A stretch of DNA of 60,016 nucleotides from Saprospiraceae bacterium (GTDB lineage Bacteria > Bacteroidota > Bacteroidia > Chitinophagales > Saprospiraceae). This document shows positions 34,573-42,854 of this stretch, piece after piece. A model generated the notes under the pieces. That model was not told the DNA's origin, searched no databases, and saw only the letters and a program-made list of their open reading frames with translations. Each line of letters begins with the position of its first letter. Within the stretch, counting starts at the first letter, position 1. Location: contig JANQPA010000045.1 of NCBI GenBank assembly GCA_028285545.1, forward strand, positions 1 to 60,016, given 5' to 3'. The translations under genes and the position numbers were made by a program.

Positions 34573-35301
34573 ATGGAAGAGGAATGGTTTAAAAAATGGT
34601 TTAATTCACCCTATTATCATATTCTTTACCAGAAGCGAGATCGTCTGGAGGCAAGCGCATTTATTGACCGGCTGATTCTTTTTTTGGGTCTCCCCTCCGG
34701 TTCGCGAATTTTAGACCTGGCTTGTGGGCAGGGTCGTCATAGTCGGTATTTGGCAACCAAAAGTTTCGAAGTCACTGGTATTGACTTGTCTGGAAGGAGT
34801 ATTCGATATGCTCAAGCATTTGAGAAGGAAAACCTCCGTTTTTTCAGGCACGATATGAGGGATAGCTTTAGGATTAATTATTTCGATGCTACCTTTAACT
34901 TTTTTACAAGCTTTGGGTATTTTGATTCTCCAAAGGATGATCTAAAGACTCTAAAAAGTGTAAGTGATGGCCTAAAAAAAAATGGGGTTTTTGTATTGGA
35001 CTTTTTTAATTCCAATTATATTATTGCTCATCTAAAATCAGAATCTGAACATTGGATAAATGGGCTTCACTTTAAAGTAAAAAGGAGAATTGAAGGCAAA
35101 CATGTAATTAAAGAAATTGCTTTTCAAGATCAAAGAGAGGATTATTTTTTTCAGGAAAAAGTACGTTTATTTACACTGCAAGAATTTAAATCTTTATTTA
35201 TTAAGGTTGGTTTAAATTTGTTCCAAACATTTGGTAATTATGAATTACAAGAATTTAATCTAGAAAAAAGCCCAAGACTTATCCTTCTAGCCAAAAAATA
35301 A
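34573..35301 (+). CDS. SAM-dependent class I methyltransferase
   Basis: 242 residues. SAM-binding motif I is ILDLACGQGRHSRYLA (about 39-54), followed by VTGIDLSGRSIRYAQ and the motif FNFFTSFGYFDS, typical of small-molecule or uncharacterised methyltransferases of the Methyltransf_25 type. The substrate is unknown. I place the start at ATG 34573 (MEEEWFKKWFNSPYY), which matches relatives, rather than 12 codons upstream. It is divergent from glmM. Confidence 0.87.
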   Translation: MEEEWFKKWFNSPYYHILYQKRDRLEASAFIDRLILFLGLPSGSRILDLACGQGRHSRYLATKSFEVTGIDLSGRSIRYAQAFEKENLRFFRHDMRDSFRINYFDATFNFFTSFGYFDSPKDDLKTLKSVSDGLKKNGVFVLDFFNSNYIIAHLKSESEHWINGLHFKVKRRIEGKHVIKEIAFQDQREDYFFQEKVRLFTLQEFKSLFIKVGLNLFQTFGNYELQEFNLEKSPRLILLAKK

Positions 35302-35310
35302 CACCTTCCC

Positions 35311-35363
35311 AACCCCTAATAACGAATAACCCAATAACAAATAACCCAATAACGGACAACCAA
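35311..35363. repeat. Tandem AATAAC(C) word array before the PAP2 gene
   Basis: Words CTAATAACGAATAACCC, AATAACAAATAACCC, AATAACGGACAACC fill the 64-base gap between the methyltransferase and PAP2 genes, ending 2 bases before the ATG. The array resembles the right arm of the hairpin at 19778-19817 but no facing arm is present here. Confidence 0.7.
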
Positions 35364-35365
35364 AA

Positions 35366-35953
35366 ATGACTACAATAATCGGAATAGACGAATGGCTTTT
35401 TAGCATTATCAATCAGGATTTGCATAATCCTGTCTTAGATTTCATCATGCCATATTGGCGAGAAAAAACAACCTGGATACCTTTATATATAGCACTAGCC
35501 GCTTTTTTGATCATCAAATTCAAGAAAAAAGGACTTTTTTTGATTGTTGGCTTGCTGTTATCCGTTTCAATAGCCGATGTAATAAGCAGTCATGTTATAA
35601 AAAAGCAAGTTCAAAGATTACGCCCTTGCAATCAAGAAAAACTACAAGAGGAGGTCAAATTGTTGGTACGTTGTGGCACAGGTTATAGTTTTACTTCCTC
35701 TCATGCCACCAATCATTTTGCCATTGCTCTATTTTTAATTTTCACTTTGGGCAGAATTTATAAAAAAATCAAGTGGCCTTTCCTGATTTGGGCAGCCACC
35801 ATAGCACTGGGACAAGTATATGTAGGGGTTCATTTTCCTTTCGATATTCTGGTAGGTGCCCTATTGGGTTCATTAATCGGCTGGAGTATATCTTTATTCT
35901 ATTATCAATTTCCAAAATTATCCATTGGTAAGGAAATCCCCCCTCTAGCATGA
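35366..35953 (+). CDS. PAP2-family membrane phosphatase
   Basis: 195 residues with about five or six membrane helices. PAP2 signature parts: KKQVQRLRP (motif 1, Lys/Arg), SFTSSHATNH (motif 2, with His in SSH) and GQVYVGVHFPFDILVGALLG (motif 3, His and Asp present). It is probably a lipid phosphatase such as undecaprenyl diphosphatase or phosphatidylglycerophosphatase. The Arg usually found at the start of motif 3 (SR) reads Gln (GQ). An insertion rich in Lys/Glu with two Cys (CNQEKLQEEVKLLVRCG) separates motifs 1 and 2. Confidence 0.87.
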   Translation: MTTIIGIDEWLFSIINQDLHNPVLDFIMPYWREKTTWIPLYIALAAFLIIKFKKKGLFLIVGLLLSVSIADVISSHVIKKQVQRLRPCNQEKLQEEVKLLVRCGTGYSFTSSHATNHFAIALFLIFTLGRIYKKIKWPFLIWAATIALGQVYVGVHFPFDILVGALLGSLIGWSISLFYYQFPKLSIGKEIPPLA

Positions 35954-36190
35954 ATAATTTTGGCTAAAAAGAATAAACTTTTAAAAAAAAATTCTCTACT
36001 TAACATACTGTTTTCGTAAGCCAACTAAGTACTCAGTCTCAATATCTTAGTTATCTCCGTATGTCATCTTAACAACCCATGACCTAATAATCAGATAAAA
36101 TTCTGTTTACAAAGACTTAATAGTAAATGATTTTTCAGTAAATTGGTCCTGGGTTCAAAATAAATAATGCAACAAGCGTAGATTAAACAT

Positions 36191-39001
36191 ATGAAATTTT
36201 CATTTCTTCCCTCCGGACTTATAATAATTTTCTTATTAGGCATTTCGGGCTATTCTTTTAGTCAAACCACAGTTAAAGGAAAAGTAAGAGATGGTAGTAC
36301 AGGTGAGGGCCTGATCAGTGCAAGTGTAGTGGTCAAAGGCACCACTGATGGAATGGTTACTGATTTTGAAGGCAATTTTGAATTTTCTACTAACCAACCC
36401 CTTCCCTTTACACTTGAAATTTCTTATATCGGTTATTCCACCCAAACTATAGAAGTTACGGATGCCAATCAAAACATTAGAATAAATTTACAAGAGGACG
36501 CCATCACTACCGAAGTCGTTGAAGTTAAGGGGCGTCGTATTTCAGAAAAGCAGCAGCAATCTCCCCTTACTATGGAAACGATGGATAATATTGCCATCAA
36601 AGAGACTCCGGCTGCTAATTTTTATGATGGTCTGGGTTCTTTAAAGGATGTTGATCTCACCGCAGCCAGTTTGGGCTTTAAAATCATCAATACCAGAGGT
36701 TTCAACAGTACCAGTCCGGTTCGTTCTCTCCAAATTATCGATGGAGTGGATAATCAATCCCCTGGCTTGAATTTTTCTTTGGGGAACTTCTTAGGAGCTT
36801 CTGAATTGGATGTAAACAGAGTAAATCTGATCGTGGGTGCCAGCTCCGCCTTTTACGGCCCTAATGCCTTTAACGGAGTAATTAGCATGGAAACCAAAAA
36901 CCCTTTCCTGCACCAAGGATTAAGTGCTATGATTAAAGTAGGTGAACGAAATTTGGTAGAAACTGGATTTCGTTGGGCCCAGGTCAATGAGAAAAAAAGC
37001 TTTGGCTATAAGATCAACTTCAGTTATTTCAGAGCCGATGACTGGGAAGCTGAGAATTTTGATGATGTGTTTGATACGCCTTCAGATGAAACCAATCCTG
37101 GAGGCTGGGATGCTGTTAATATTTATGGCGATGAATACAATTTATCTTTTGACCTTAGAAGTTCAAATTCCAATCTAGGAGTTGGAATTATTCACAGAGA
37201 AGGTTACCAAGAAGCTGATTTAGTGGATTATAATTCCAACAACTTAAAAGTAGGTGCTGCATTTCATTTTAGGCTGAAGCCCGAATTAGATTTAGAATCT
37301 CCTGAATTTATCGTTGCCTCAAATTATAGTCAAGGTACAACTGTTTATCAAGGTGACAATCGATTTAGTTTAAGAAATATTCAATTTTACCAACATAGAC
37401 TAGAGCTTCAAAAAAGAGATAAATACTTTATTAGGGCTTATGTAACTCATGAAGATGCAGGTGATTCCTATGATCCTTATTTCACCGCTTTGCTCTTACA
37501 AGAAAATGCTAAGGAAGATAGTGACTGGCTGGCAGATTATTTAAACTTCTGGCAAGGCAGCGTTATTTCGCAGCTAAGAGGACTAGAAGGGTTTCCTAAC
37601 ATTAGTGATTATATAGGTCGACCGGTTGAATATCGAGCGGCTTTAGATTTATTTCTAACAAGGCCTGATGTTAATCAAAAACTCAATGAGTTTCATTCAG
37701 GTGCTCGAATGAATGTCAGGAATGGAAATCTTATTACGGGAACCCTTGATTTTTTTGAAGTTGGTACCCCTAGATTTGAGGAGGAGTTTAATAATATCAC
37801 CACCAGCACCTCATTTCTAGAGGGTGGAACAAAGTTTTTTGATCGCTCTGCATTAGCTCACGTGCATGGAGAGTATCAATTTAATGACATTGCTGCAGGC
37901 GGTTCGATAACAGATTTGGATCTTTTAGTAGGTGGAAATTCCAGAGTTTATATGCCAAATTCAATGGGTACAATTTTGTTAGATACCTTTGGAAGGGATA
38001 TAACCACCTGGGAATATGGAGTATATGGTGGAGGTACAATGGAGTTGAACAATGTATTAAAAATCAGTGCTTCCTTAAGAATGGATAAAAATCAAAATTT
38101 TGATTACCTATTCTCTCCCGCCGCATCTCTTGTTTACACCCCTACACCAAGTCAGACTTTGCGGTTTTCTTTTTCTTCTGCAATTCGAAATCCTACTTTG
38201 GCAGATCAATATCTTTTTTATAATGTAGGAAGGGCCATTTTGATTGGTAATTTAAATGGGTTTAATGATCTTATTACGATCAATTCTTTAAGAACATTTA
38301 CCAACACCATTAATCAAGATGATTTAGAATTTTTCGATGTGGATCCAATTGAGCCTGAAAAAGTGCGCACTCTCGAATTAGGTTATCGAACAACACTTGG
38401 TCAACTCTATTTAGACGCTACTTATTATTATAGTTATTATACTGATTTTATTGGCTTTAATTTGGGAGCAGAAGCAACCTTTAATCCCATTAATAATCAA
38501 TTACTCACGGTCCAGGCCTTCAGAGTAGCAGCTAATGCCACGGATCGGGTTACTACACAAGGTTTCTCAATTGGGCTAAATTACTATTTCGGGAATTATT
38601 ATGTAATCAATGGTAATTATAGTTGGAACAAATTAAATACGGTAACGGACGATCCAATTATTCCAGCCTTTAATACACCGGAGCACAAGTTTAATATTGG
38701 ATTAAGTGCCAGGGATATGGTTCTTAACATAGGAAGTCTTAGTTTACGAAACCTTGGCTTTAATATCAATTACAAATGGATTGATGAGTTTCTATTTGAA
38801 GGGTCTCCTCAATTTACAGGAGTTGTTCCACAGTATGACCTTTTAGATGCTCAAATAAACTGGAGAGCTCCAAAAATCAATACCACCTTTAAATTGGGTG
38901 CCTCCAATATTTTAGATAATCAAGCTTTCCAAACATACGGAGGACCTACTATTGGAAGGCTAGCCTATTTTTCTGTCACTTATGATTTTGTAAAAAGATA
39001 A
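36191..39001 (+). CDS. TonB-dependent outer-membrane receptor
   Basis: 936 residues. Signal peptide ends YSFSQ (about 25); a carboxypeptidase-regulatory-like beta domain spans about 28-110; then a TonB-box-like TEVVEVKGRR, a plug with TRGFNSTSPVRSLQIIDGVDNQ and VIVGASSAFYGPNAFNGVI, and a barrel ending in AYFSVTYDFVKR. It is not SusC-like (no SusD partner and no NPLYVIDG signature) and belongs to the general receptor group. The T9SS-sorted esterase-like gene begins 42 bases downstream and is likely in the same transcript, so the two may handle one ligand. Confidence 0.93.
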   Translation: MKFSFLPSGLIIIFLLGISGYSFSQTTVKGKVRDGSTGEGLISASVVVKGTTDGMVTDFEGNFEFSTNQPLPFTLEISYIGYSTQTIEVTDANQNIRINLQEDAITTEVVEVKGRRISEKQQQSPLTMETMDNIAIKETPAANFYDGLGSLKDVDLTAASLGFKIINTRGFNSTSPVRSLQIIDGVDNQSPGLNFSLGNFLGASELDVNRVNLIVGASSAFYGPNAFNGVISMETKNPFLHQGLSAMIKVGERNLVETGFRWAQVNEKKSFGYKINFSYFRADDWEAENFDDVFDTPSDETNPGGWDAVNIYGDEYNLSFDLRSSNSNLGVGIIHREGYQEADLVDYNSNNLKVGAAFHFRLKPELDLESPEFIVASNYSQGTTVYQGDNRFSLRNIQFYQHRLELQKRDKYFIRAYVTHEDAGDSYDPYFTALLLQENAKEDSDWLADYLNFWQGSVISQLRGLEGFPNISDYIGRPVEYRAALDLFLTRPDVNQKLNEFHSGARMNVRNGNLITGTLDFFEVGTPRFEEEFNNITTSTSFLEGGTKFFDRSALAHVHGEYQFNDIAAGGSITDLDLLVGGNSRVYMPNSMGTILLDTFGRDITTWEYGVYGGGTMELNNVLKISASLRMDKNQNFDYLFSPAASLVYTPTPSQTLRFSFSSAIRNPTLADQYLFYNVGRAILIGNLNGFNDLITINSLRTFTNTINQDDLEFFDVDPIEPEKVRTLELGYRTTLGQLYLDATYYYSYYTDFIGFNLGAEATFNPINNQLLTVQAFRVAANATDRVTTQGFSIGLNYYFGNYYVINGNYSWNKLNTVTDDPIIPAFNTPEHKFNIGLSARDMVLNIGSLSLRNLGFNINYKWIDEFLFEGSPQFTGVVPQYDLLDAQINWRAPKINTTFKLGASNILDNQAFQTYGGPTIGRLAYFSVTYDFVKR

Positions 39002-39043
39002 AAACACATTAAAATAAATTATAAAACAACCAAAACATAGAGT

Positions 39044-40645
39044 ATGAAGCAGCTAAACTTAATTTTGTTATTCATCATTTTTGCTACAGGTTCACTTTTA
39101 GCCCAAACCAGGTATTATGATGAAATTTTCACCTCTGTTCAGGTAGAAGAGGATGTCCCTTATGGTAGAAACATATCTGTTCTTAGGGCACCAACTTTAG
39201 ATACAATTGATCTAGTCATGGATGTATATACGCCTCCAGAAGATGATTGTGTGATAAACCGGCCAGTATTTATCTATGTTCATACCGGCACCTTTTTACC
39301 ACAGTATTTCAACCAACAAATTACCGGTGGCAAAAAGGATTCGACCGTTGTTGAAATTTGCAGCAGACTTGCCAAGAGAGGCTATGTTGCAGTTGCTATT
39401 ACCTATCGTCAGGGTTGGAATGCGACAGCTACAGACCAGGATGAAAGAACAAGCACTTTACTCTTAGCTGCTTATAGAGGGGTTATTGATGCAAAAACTT
39501 GCGCCAGGTATCTAAGAAAAACAGCTAAGGAAGAAAATCCTTATGGAATTGATTCAACTAAAATTGCCATCTGGGGACAGGGTACAGGAGGCTATGTTGC
39601 TTGCGGTGCTTATTTAGATGACATCGATGAAGTTCAAATCCCTAAATTTATTGATGGTAGAGATAATGAGTTTTATGTTCAGCCACTTAGAGATGGAGAT
39701 GTAAATGGAGAGCAGGCGGCTGTTCTCAACGTCCCCAACCATGTTGGATATAGTTCTGATTTTCAGATGGTAGTAAATATGGGAGGAGCTATGGGAGATG
39801 TTGTTTGGGTGGATGGTGAGCCAGAAAGAGAGCCACCCTATATAGGATTTCACCCATTAAGAGATCCATTCGCTCCTTACATTAATGGTGCAGTAATTAA
39901 TCCTGTTACCAATCAATTTGTTATTGATGTTTCCGGTTCTAGAGTAGTTGCAGCAAAAGCAAATGAAACAGGTATAAATGCCGTATTCGCCATGGCCGAG
40001 GATAATAATAATAGCATGCTGTCTCAGATGTCTAAGGATATGAATGACAATATTGCCAAATGGGGTCAACTTCAATTTAATGATACAACAACCTTGGCAG
40101 AGAATAGTGTCTATCCCTTTATTACACCTACTCCACAATCAGGCCCCTGGGAATGGTGGGGATTTGCACAACTTGAAGCAACTATCGCTGGAGTAAATGC
40201 TTTATTTGGAACTGAATTTAGTGCAGCTACTTTAGATTTTTCAGGAAAATTGACTAATCCTGATGTTTCTAAAGAAAAGGCTATGCGCTATATCGATTCC
40301 TTAATGGCTTATGTTGGGCCTAGGGCTTTTTATACACTTGCCCCAGACATGGATATAGAAAAAACTCCCTGTATGACTGGGGTTAATATTCTCTCTACCG
40401 AAACTGTTCAATTACAAGCTTGGCCAAATCCTGCTGATGATTATATTGTTTTTAAAACGGACGAGGCCTACCCTATCAGAGACATTGCCATTTATAATGT
40501 CCAAGGTCGTCTGCTAAAGGTAGTCATGGGGGTTAATAACCACCAATACGAATTCCAAAGAAAAGACCTCGCTCCAGGTATGTATGTAGCGAAGTTGAGG
40601 TTTGATGAAGGAATTACGAGTCGAAAGATAATTTTTAGGGAATAA
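39044..40645 (+). CDS. T9SS-exported carboxylesterase-like protein with degenerate active site
   Basis: 533 residues. Signal peptide 1-20 (LLAQ). Residues about 35-200 show an alpha/beta-hydrolase/carboxylesterase core: DLVMDVYTPPED, VFIYVHTGTFLP in place of the HGGG oxyanion loop, and a nucleophile elbow IWGQGTGGYVA (176-186) where alignment with G-x-S-x-G-G puts Gly180 at the Ser position. Residues about 448-533 are a type A T9SS sorting domain (WPNPADDYIVF, IYNVQGRLLK, LAPGMYVAKL, RKIIFRE). It is probably a surface-attached non-catalytic binding protein, or an esterase using another residue. It adjoins the TonB receptor. Confidence 0.82.
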   Translation: MKQLNLILLFIIFATGSLLAQTRYYDEIFTSVQVEEDVPYGRNISVLRAPTLDTIDLVMDVYTPPEDDCVINRPVFIYVHTGTFLPQYFNQQITGGKKDSTVVEICSRLAKRGYVAVAITYRQGWNATATDQDERTSTLLLAAYRGVIDAKTCARYLRKTAKEENPYGIDSTKIAIWGQGTGGYVACGAYLDDIDEVQIPKFIDGRDNEFYVQPLRDGDVNGEQAAVLNVPNHVGYSSDFQMVVNMGGAMGDVVWVDGEPEREPPYIGFHPLRDPFAPYINGAVINPVTNQFVIDVSGSRVVAAKANETGINAVFAMAEDNNNSMLSQMSKDMNDNIAKWGQLQFNDTTTLAENSVYPFITPTPQSGPWEWWGFAQLEATIAGVNALFGTEFSAATLDFSGKLTNPDVSKEKAMRYIDSLMAYVGPRAFYTLAPDMDIEKTPCMTGVNILSTETVQLQAWPNPADDYIVFKTDEAYPIRDIAIYNVQGRLLKVVMGVNNHQYEFQRKDLAPGMYVAKLRFDEGITSRKIIFRE

Positions 40646-40654
40646 GGTGTTGAA

Positions 40655-40705
40655 GTTATCACGCTTGTCTACCGACAGGTAGATGTTCATGTGTTCACGT
40701 TTAAT
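40655..40705. repeat. TTCACG/TTCATG word arm
   Basis: The gap after the esterase-like gene begins with ATCACGC, a small CTACC-GACA-GGTAG hairpin, and then TTCATGTG-TTCACG words. The same words make up both arms of the element at 42066-42160, some 1.4 kb away on the other side of the next gene. Confidence 0.5.
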
Positions 40706-40707
40706 AT

Positions 40708-40740
40708 CAAAAATGGCAGCGCAAAGCGCCGCCATTTTTG
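40708..40740. terminator. Bidirectional hairpin terminator
   Basis: Arms CAAAAATGGC and GCCATTTTTG, with an inner GCGC/GCGC stem across one mismatch and an AAA loop. The A5/T5 runs at the stem base suit termination on both strands, between the convergent esterase-like and two-repeat genes. Confidence 0.75.
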
Positions 40741-40746
40741 TTATAT

Positions 40747-40775
40747 AGTCTTTTTACTTTCTACCTTTTACCTTA
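40747..40775. repeat. TTTTTACTTTCTACC arm (GTAGAAA word family), third locus
   Basis: TCTTTTTACTTTCTACCTTTTACC is nearly identical to the right arms of the elements at 5287-5431 and 25325-25472. There is no left arm or end palindrome here. It stops 2 bases short of the stop codon of the minus-strand gene. Confidence 0.65.
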
Positions 40776-40777
40776 TT

Positions 40778-41935
40778 CTAGTATGTTCTCTTCCACACCT
40801 GCTTAGAGCCGTCCCCAAAAGTAAACATCATACTAGCCCCTTCCACATAATATCTGGCGAATGCCTGCCAACCAGCTCCTTCGTTGATGTAAATGATCTT
40901 GTTTTCCGTTTTCCATTGGCCCTGAGATTGGACTTCACCACCTCCAGAAGAAGCTGAAATACCGCCATTCCCGCCTGCAATTTTACCATCACCATAAATA
41001 TATCGGCCATTGGGCTGGATAATCAATCGCCATTGAGCAGCAAAAGAAAAACCGCCACCACTATTGGATTCTGTATATAGCCAATTGCCAACGATACGCT
41101 GATCTAATTTTGAAGGATCAACTGAACTGTTAGCTGTGTTATTATTGCCACCAAATTGAGAAGAACCTATTGATCCTTGATTGTTCGCACCTTTAGAAAA
41201 GGGAACGGTAAATTGTTGTCCATTGCCAGACATGGTTAAATTTATGGTTGAGCCCTGCAATGAAGCCTGAAAAGCCATGCTACCTCCAGTTTGCGGATCA
41301 TTTATTTGTCCCTGTGCATTTTTTCCATTGATCTTTCCCTGTAAGTTATATACATACCCCCCAGCATCAATTTTACCAGTAATTTGATTAGCTTTTTGTG
41401 TCAAGGACAAAATAGAATGAGTTCCAGCAATGTTGCCATTAAAGTTACCATCCCAGGCATTGGGAGTAGAACTTCCTGTAGAGGATACGGGTCCACCTAG
41501 GCTACCTTCATTTGAACGCCCTACTCCAGCTATTCCTTCATTTTGTGAAATGGAAAAATTGGTAGATCCACCCCCTCGATAGGTCATTGCAAATTCTTGT
41601 CCTTTGCTGTGGTCTGGTTGCTGGTCAGGACCAGGAGGTATTATGGTAAACATCAGTTGGTTATCTTCTCGATAAGCTTCAAAATAGGTAGATCCAGAAG
41701 CATTGGAAATAATACCAAAAACATCTCCTTCCTCATCTTCACCTTGCAATTGGTATTGAACGCCATTGGCATCAACCATCGTTCCAATGACTTTATTGGC
41801 GGTGGTATATTGTAGCTTTAAAACGATTTCTCCCTGGCTGGATTGAATAAAATATTCGCCTGTAACCTTCTGTTGAGCAAAGCAAATCATTAAAGAAAAT
41901 ACACTAAATAAAAAGCTTAAGGAATACGTTTTCAT
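40778..41935 (-). CDS. Secreted beta-rich protein with internal duplication, unknown function
   Basis: 385 residues. Signal peptide 1-20 (MICFAQ). Two related blocks are visible: about 45-100 (ANKVIGTMVDANGVQYQLQG and the following G-rich strand region) and about 180-240 (ANQITGKIDAGGYVYNLQG and similar). They suggest duplicated small beta-barrel or lipocalin-like units. The C-terminal third (about 280-385) has another beta domain (VGNWLYTESN, WRLIIQPNGRYIYGDG, MMFTFGDGSKQVWKR), linked through Gly/Ser/Asn-rich stretches. I do not recognise a named family. The frame extends to a TTG at 41941, but ATG at 41935 is the better start. Confidence 0.78.
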   Translation of the reverse strand: MKTYSLSFLFSVFSLMICFAQQKVTGEYFIQSSQGEIVLKLQYTTANKVIGTMVDANGVQYQLQGEDEEGDVFGIISNASGSTYFEAYREDNQLMFTIIPPGPDQQPDHSKGQEFAMTYRGGGSTNFSISQNEGIAGVGRSNEGSLGGPVSSTGSSTPNAWDGNFNGNIAGTHSILSLTQKANQITGKIDAGGYVYNLQGKINGKNAQGQINDPQTGGSMAFQASLQGSTINLTMSGNGQQFTVPFSKGANNQGSIGSSQFGGNNNTANSSVDPSKLDQRIVGNWLYTESNSGGGFSFAAQWRLIIQPNGRYIYGDGKIAGGNGGISASSGGGEVQSQGQWKTENKIIYINEGAGWQAFARYYVEGASMMFTFGDGSKQVWKRTY

Positions 41936-42042
41936 AATCAAATATTGTAAGGTGTTGGTATAAAATTAGTTCTTTATTCTGTAAGGGTAGGCAATTCTAA
42001 AAATGTAAGGAGTAAGACTGCTTAACTTTCCAAAAAACTAGC

Positions 42043-42050
42043 TACTTTAG
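42043..42050 (+). promoter_or_regulatory. Possible -7 element (TACTTTAG) for the lolD-like gene
   Basis: TACTTTAG followed by CG resembles TAnnTTTG and the candidate at 23993. No good -33 TTTG is spaced correctly. If real, the transcript leader would include the whole inverted-arm element at 42066-42160. Confidence 0.25.
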
Positions 42051-42065
42051 CGATTGTCAAAAAGG

Positions 42066-42160
42066 ACTTACGCGTTCACGGTCTCAGGGGTTCATGGACT
42101 TATCTAAAAAACTAAAATCCGTGAATACATGAATCCGTGATCACGTTATCACATCTAATG
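42066..42160. repeat. Inverted-arm element of GTTCACGG words in the lolD leader
   Basis: The left arm has GCGTTCACGG and GGTTCATGGAC; the right arm has ATCCGTGAATACATGAATCCGTG-ATCACG, in reverse-complement sense, around a short AT-rich spacer of about 15 bases. It ends 14 bases before the GTG start of the ABC ATPase, so pairing in RNA could mask the translation start. Words are shared with 40655-40705. Confidence 0.75.
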
Positions 42161-42174
42161 TAAACTTGAATTAA

Positions 42175-42828
42175 GTGATTGAAGCAAAGGATATCCACAA
42201 GAGTTACGGCCATTTACATGTATTAAAAGGAGTAGATTTAAAAATTGTAAAAGGAGAATTTGTATCCATTATTGGAAAGTCAGGCGCTGGTAAAAGTACC
42301 TTATTGCATATTTTAGGGACCCTTGATCGTGCCGACTCAGGAAGCGTTTTAATAAATGAAGAGGAAGTATTTAAACTCAACAATAAAAAATTAGCTGGTT
42401 TTAGAAATAAAAATATAGGTTTTGTATTCCAATTTCATCATTTGTTGCCCGAATTTACTGCCCTTGAAAATGTCATCATTCCTGGTTTAATAGGAAAAAC
42501 GCAAGAAGCAGAATTGAAGAAAAGAGGCAAAGAGTTATTGGATTATCTAGGGCTTTCAGAACGCTTAGACCACAAACCCTCACAACTTTCTGGAGGAGAG
42601 CAACAAAGGGTGGCCGTTGCCAGGGCTTTGATCAACCAACCTTCCGTCATTTTTGCAGACGAACCTTCCGGTAACCTTGATTCCTCATCCTCTCAGGAAT
42701 TACATCAACTACTATTTAAGCTTCGGGAAGATTTCCAACAGACATTTGTAATTGTAACCCACAACAACGATCTTGCTCAAATGAGTGACCGCATCCTGGA
42801 AATGCAGGATGGCAAGCTAAAATCCTAA
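42175..42828 (+). CDS. lolD: ABC transporter ATPase, LolD/MacB type
   Basis: 217 residues with GTG start. Walker [10 protein letters not shown] (34-42), Q-loop in [18 protein letters not shown], signature [15 protein letters not shown], Walker [14 protein letters not shown] and H-loop VTHNNDL. The [10 protein letters not shown] and DEPSGNLD forms are those of the LolD subgroup, which powers release of lipoproteins to LolA; MacB-type ATPases look similar. No LolC/E-type permease lies next to it, so it must pair with a permease encoded elsewhere. It is followed by a DUF389 gene after 26 bases. Confidence 0.9.
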   Translation: MIEAKDIHKSYGHLHVLKGVDLKIVKGEFVSIIGKSGAGKSTLLHILGTLDRADSGSVLINEEEVFKLNNKKLAGFRNKNIGFVFQFHHLLPEFTALENVIIPGLIGKTQEAELKKRGKELLDYLGLSERLDHKPSQLSGGEQQRVAVARALINQPSVIFADEPSGNLDSSSSQELHQLLFKLREDFQQTFVIVTHNNDLAQMSDRILEMQDGKLKS

Positions 42829-42854
42829 TATTTTCCTTCAATTTTTTTATTGAT

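Noticed and set aside
36130-36165. TTGGTCCTGGGTTCAAAAT resembling a tRNA T-arm
   Set aside because: No acceptor, D- or anticodon stem can be formed around it.
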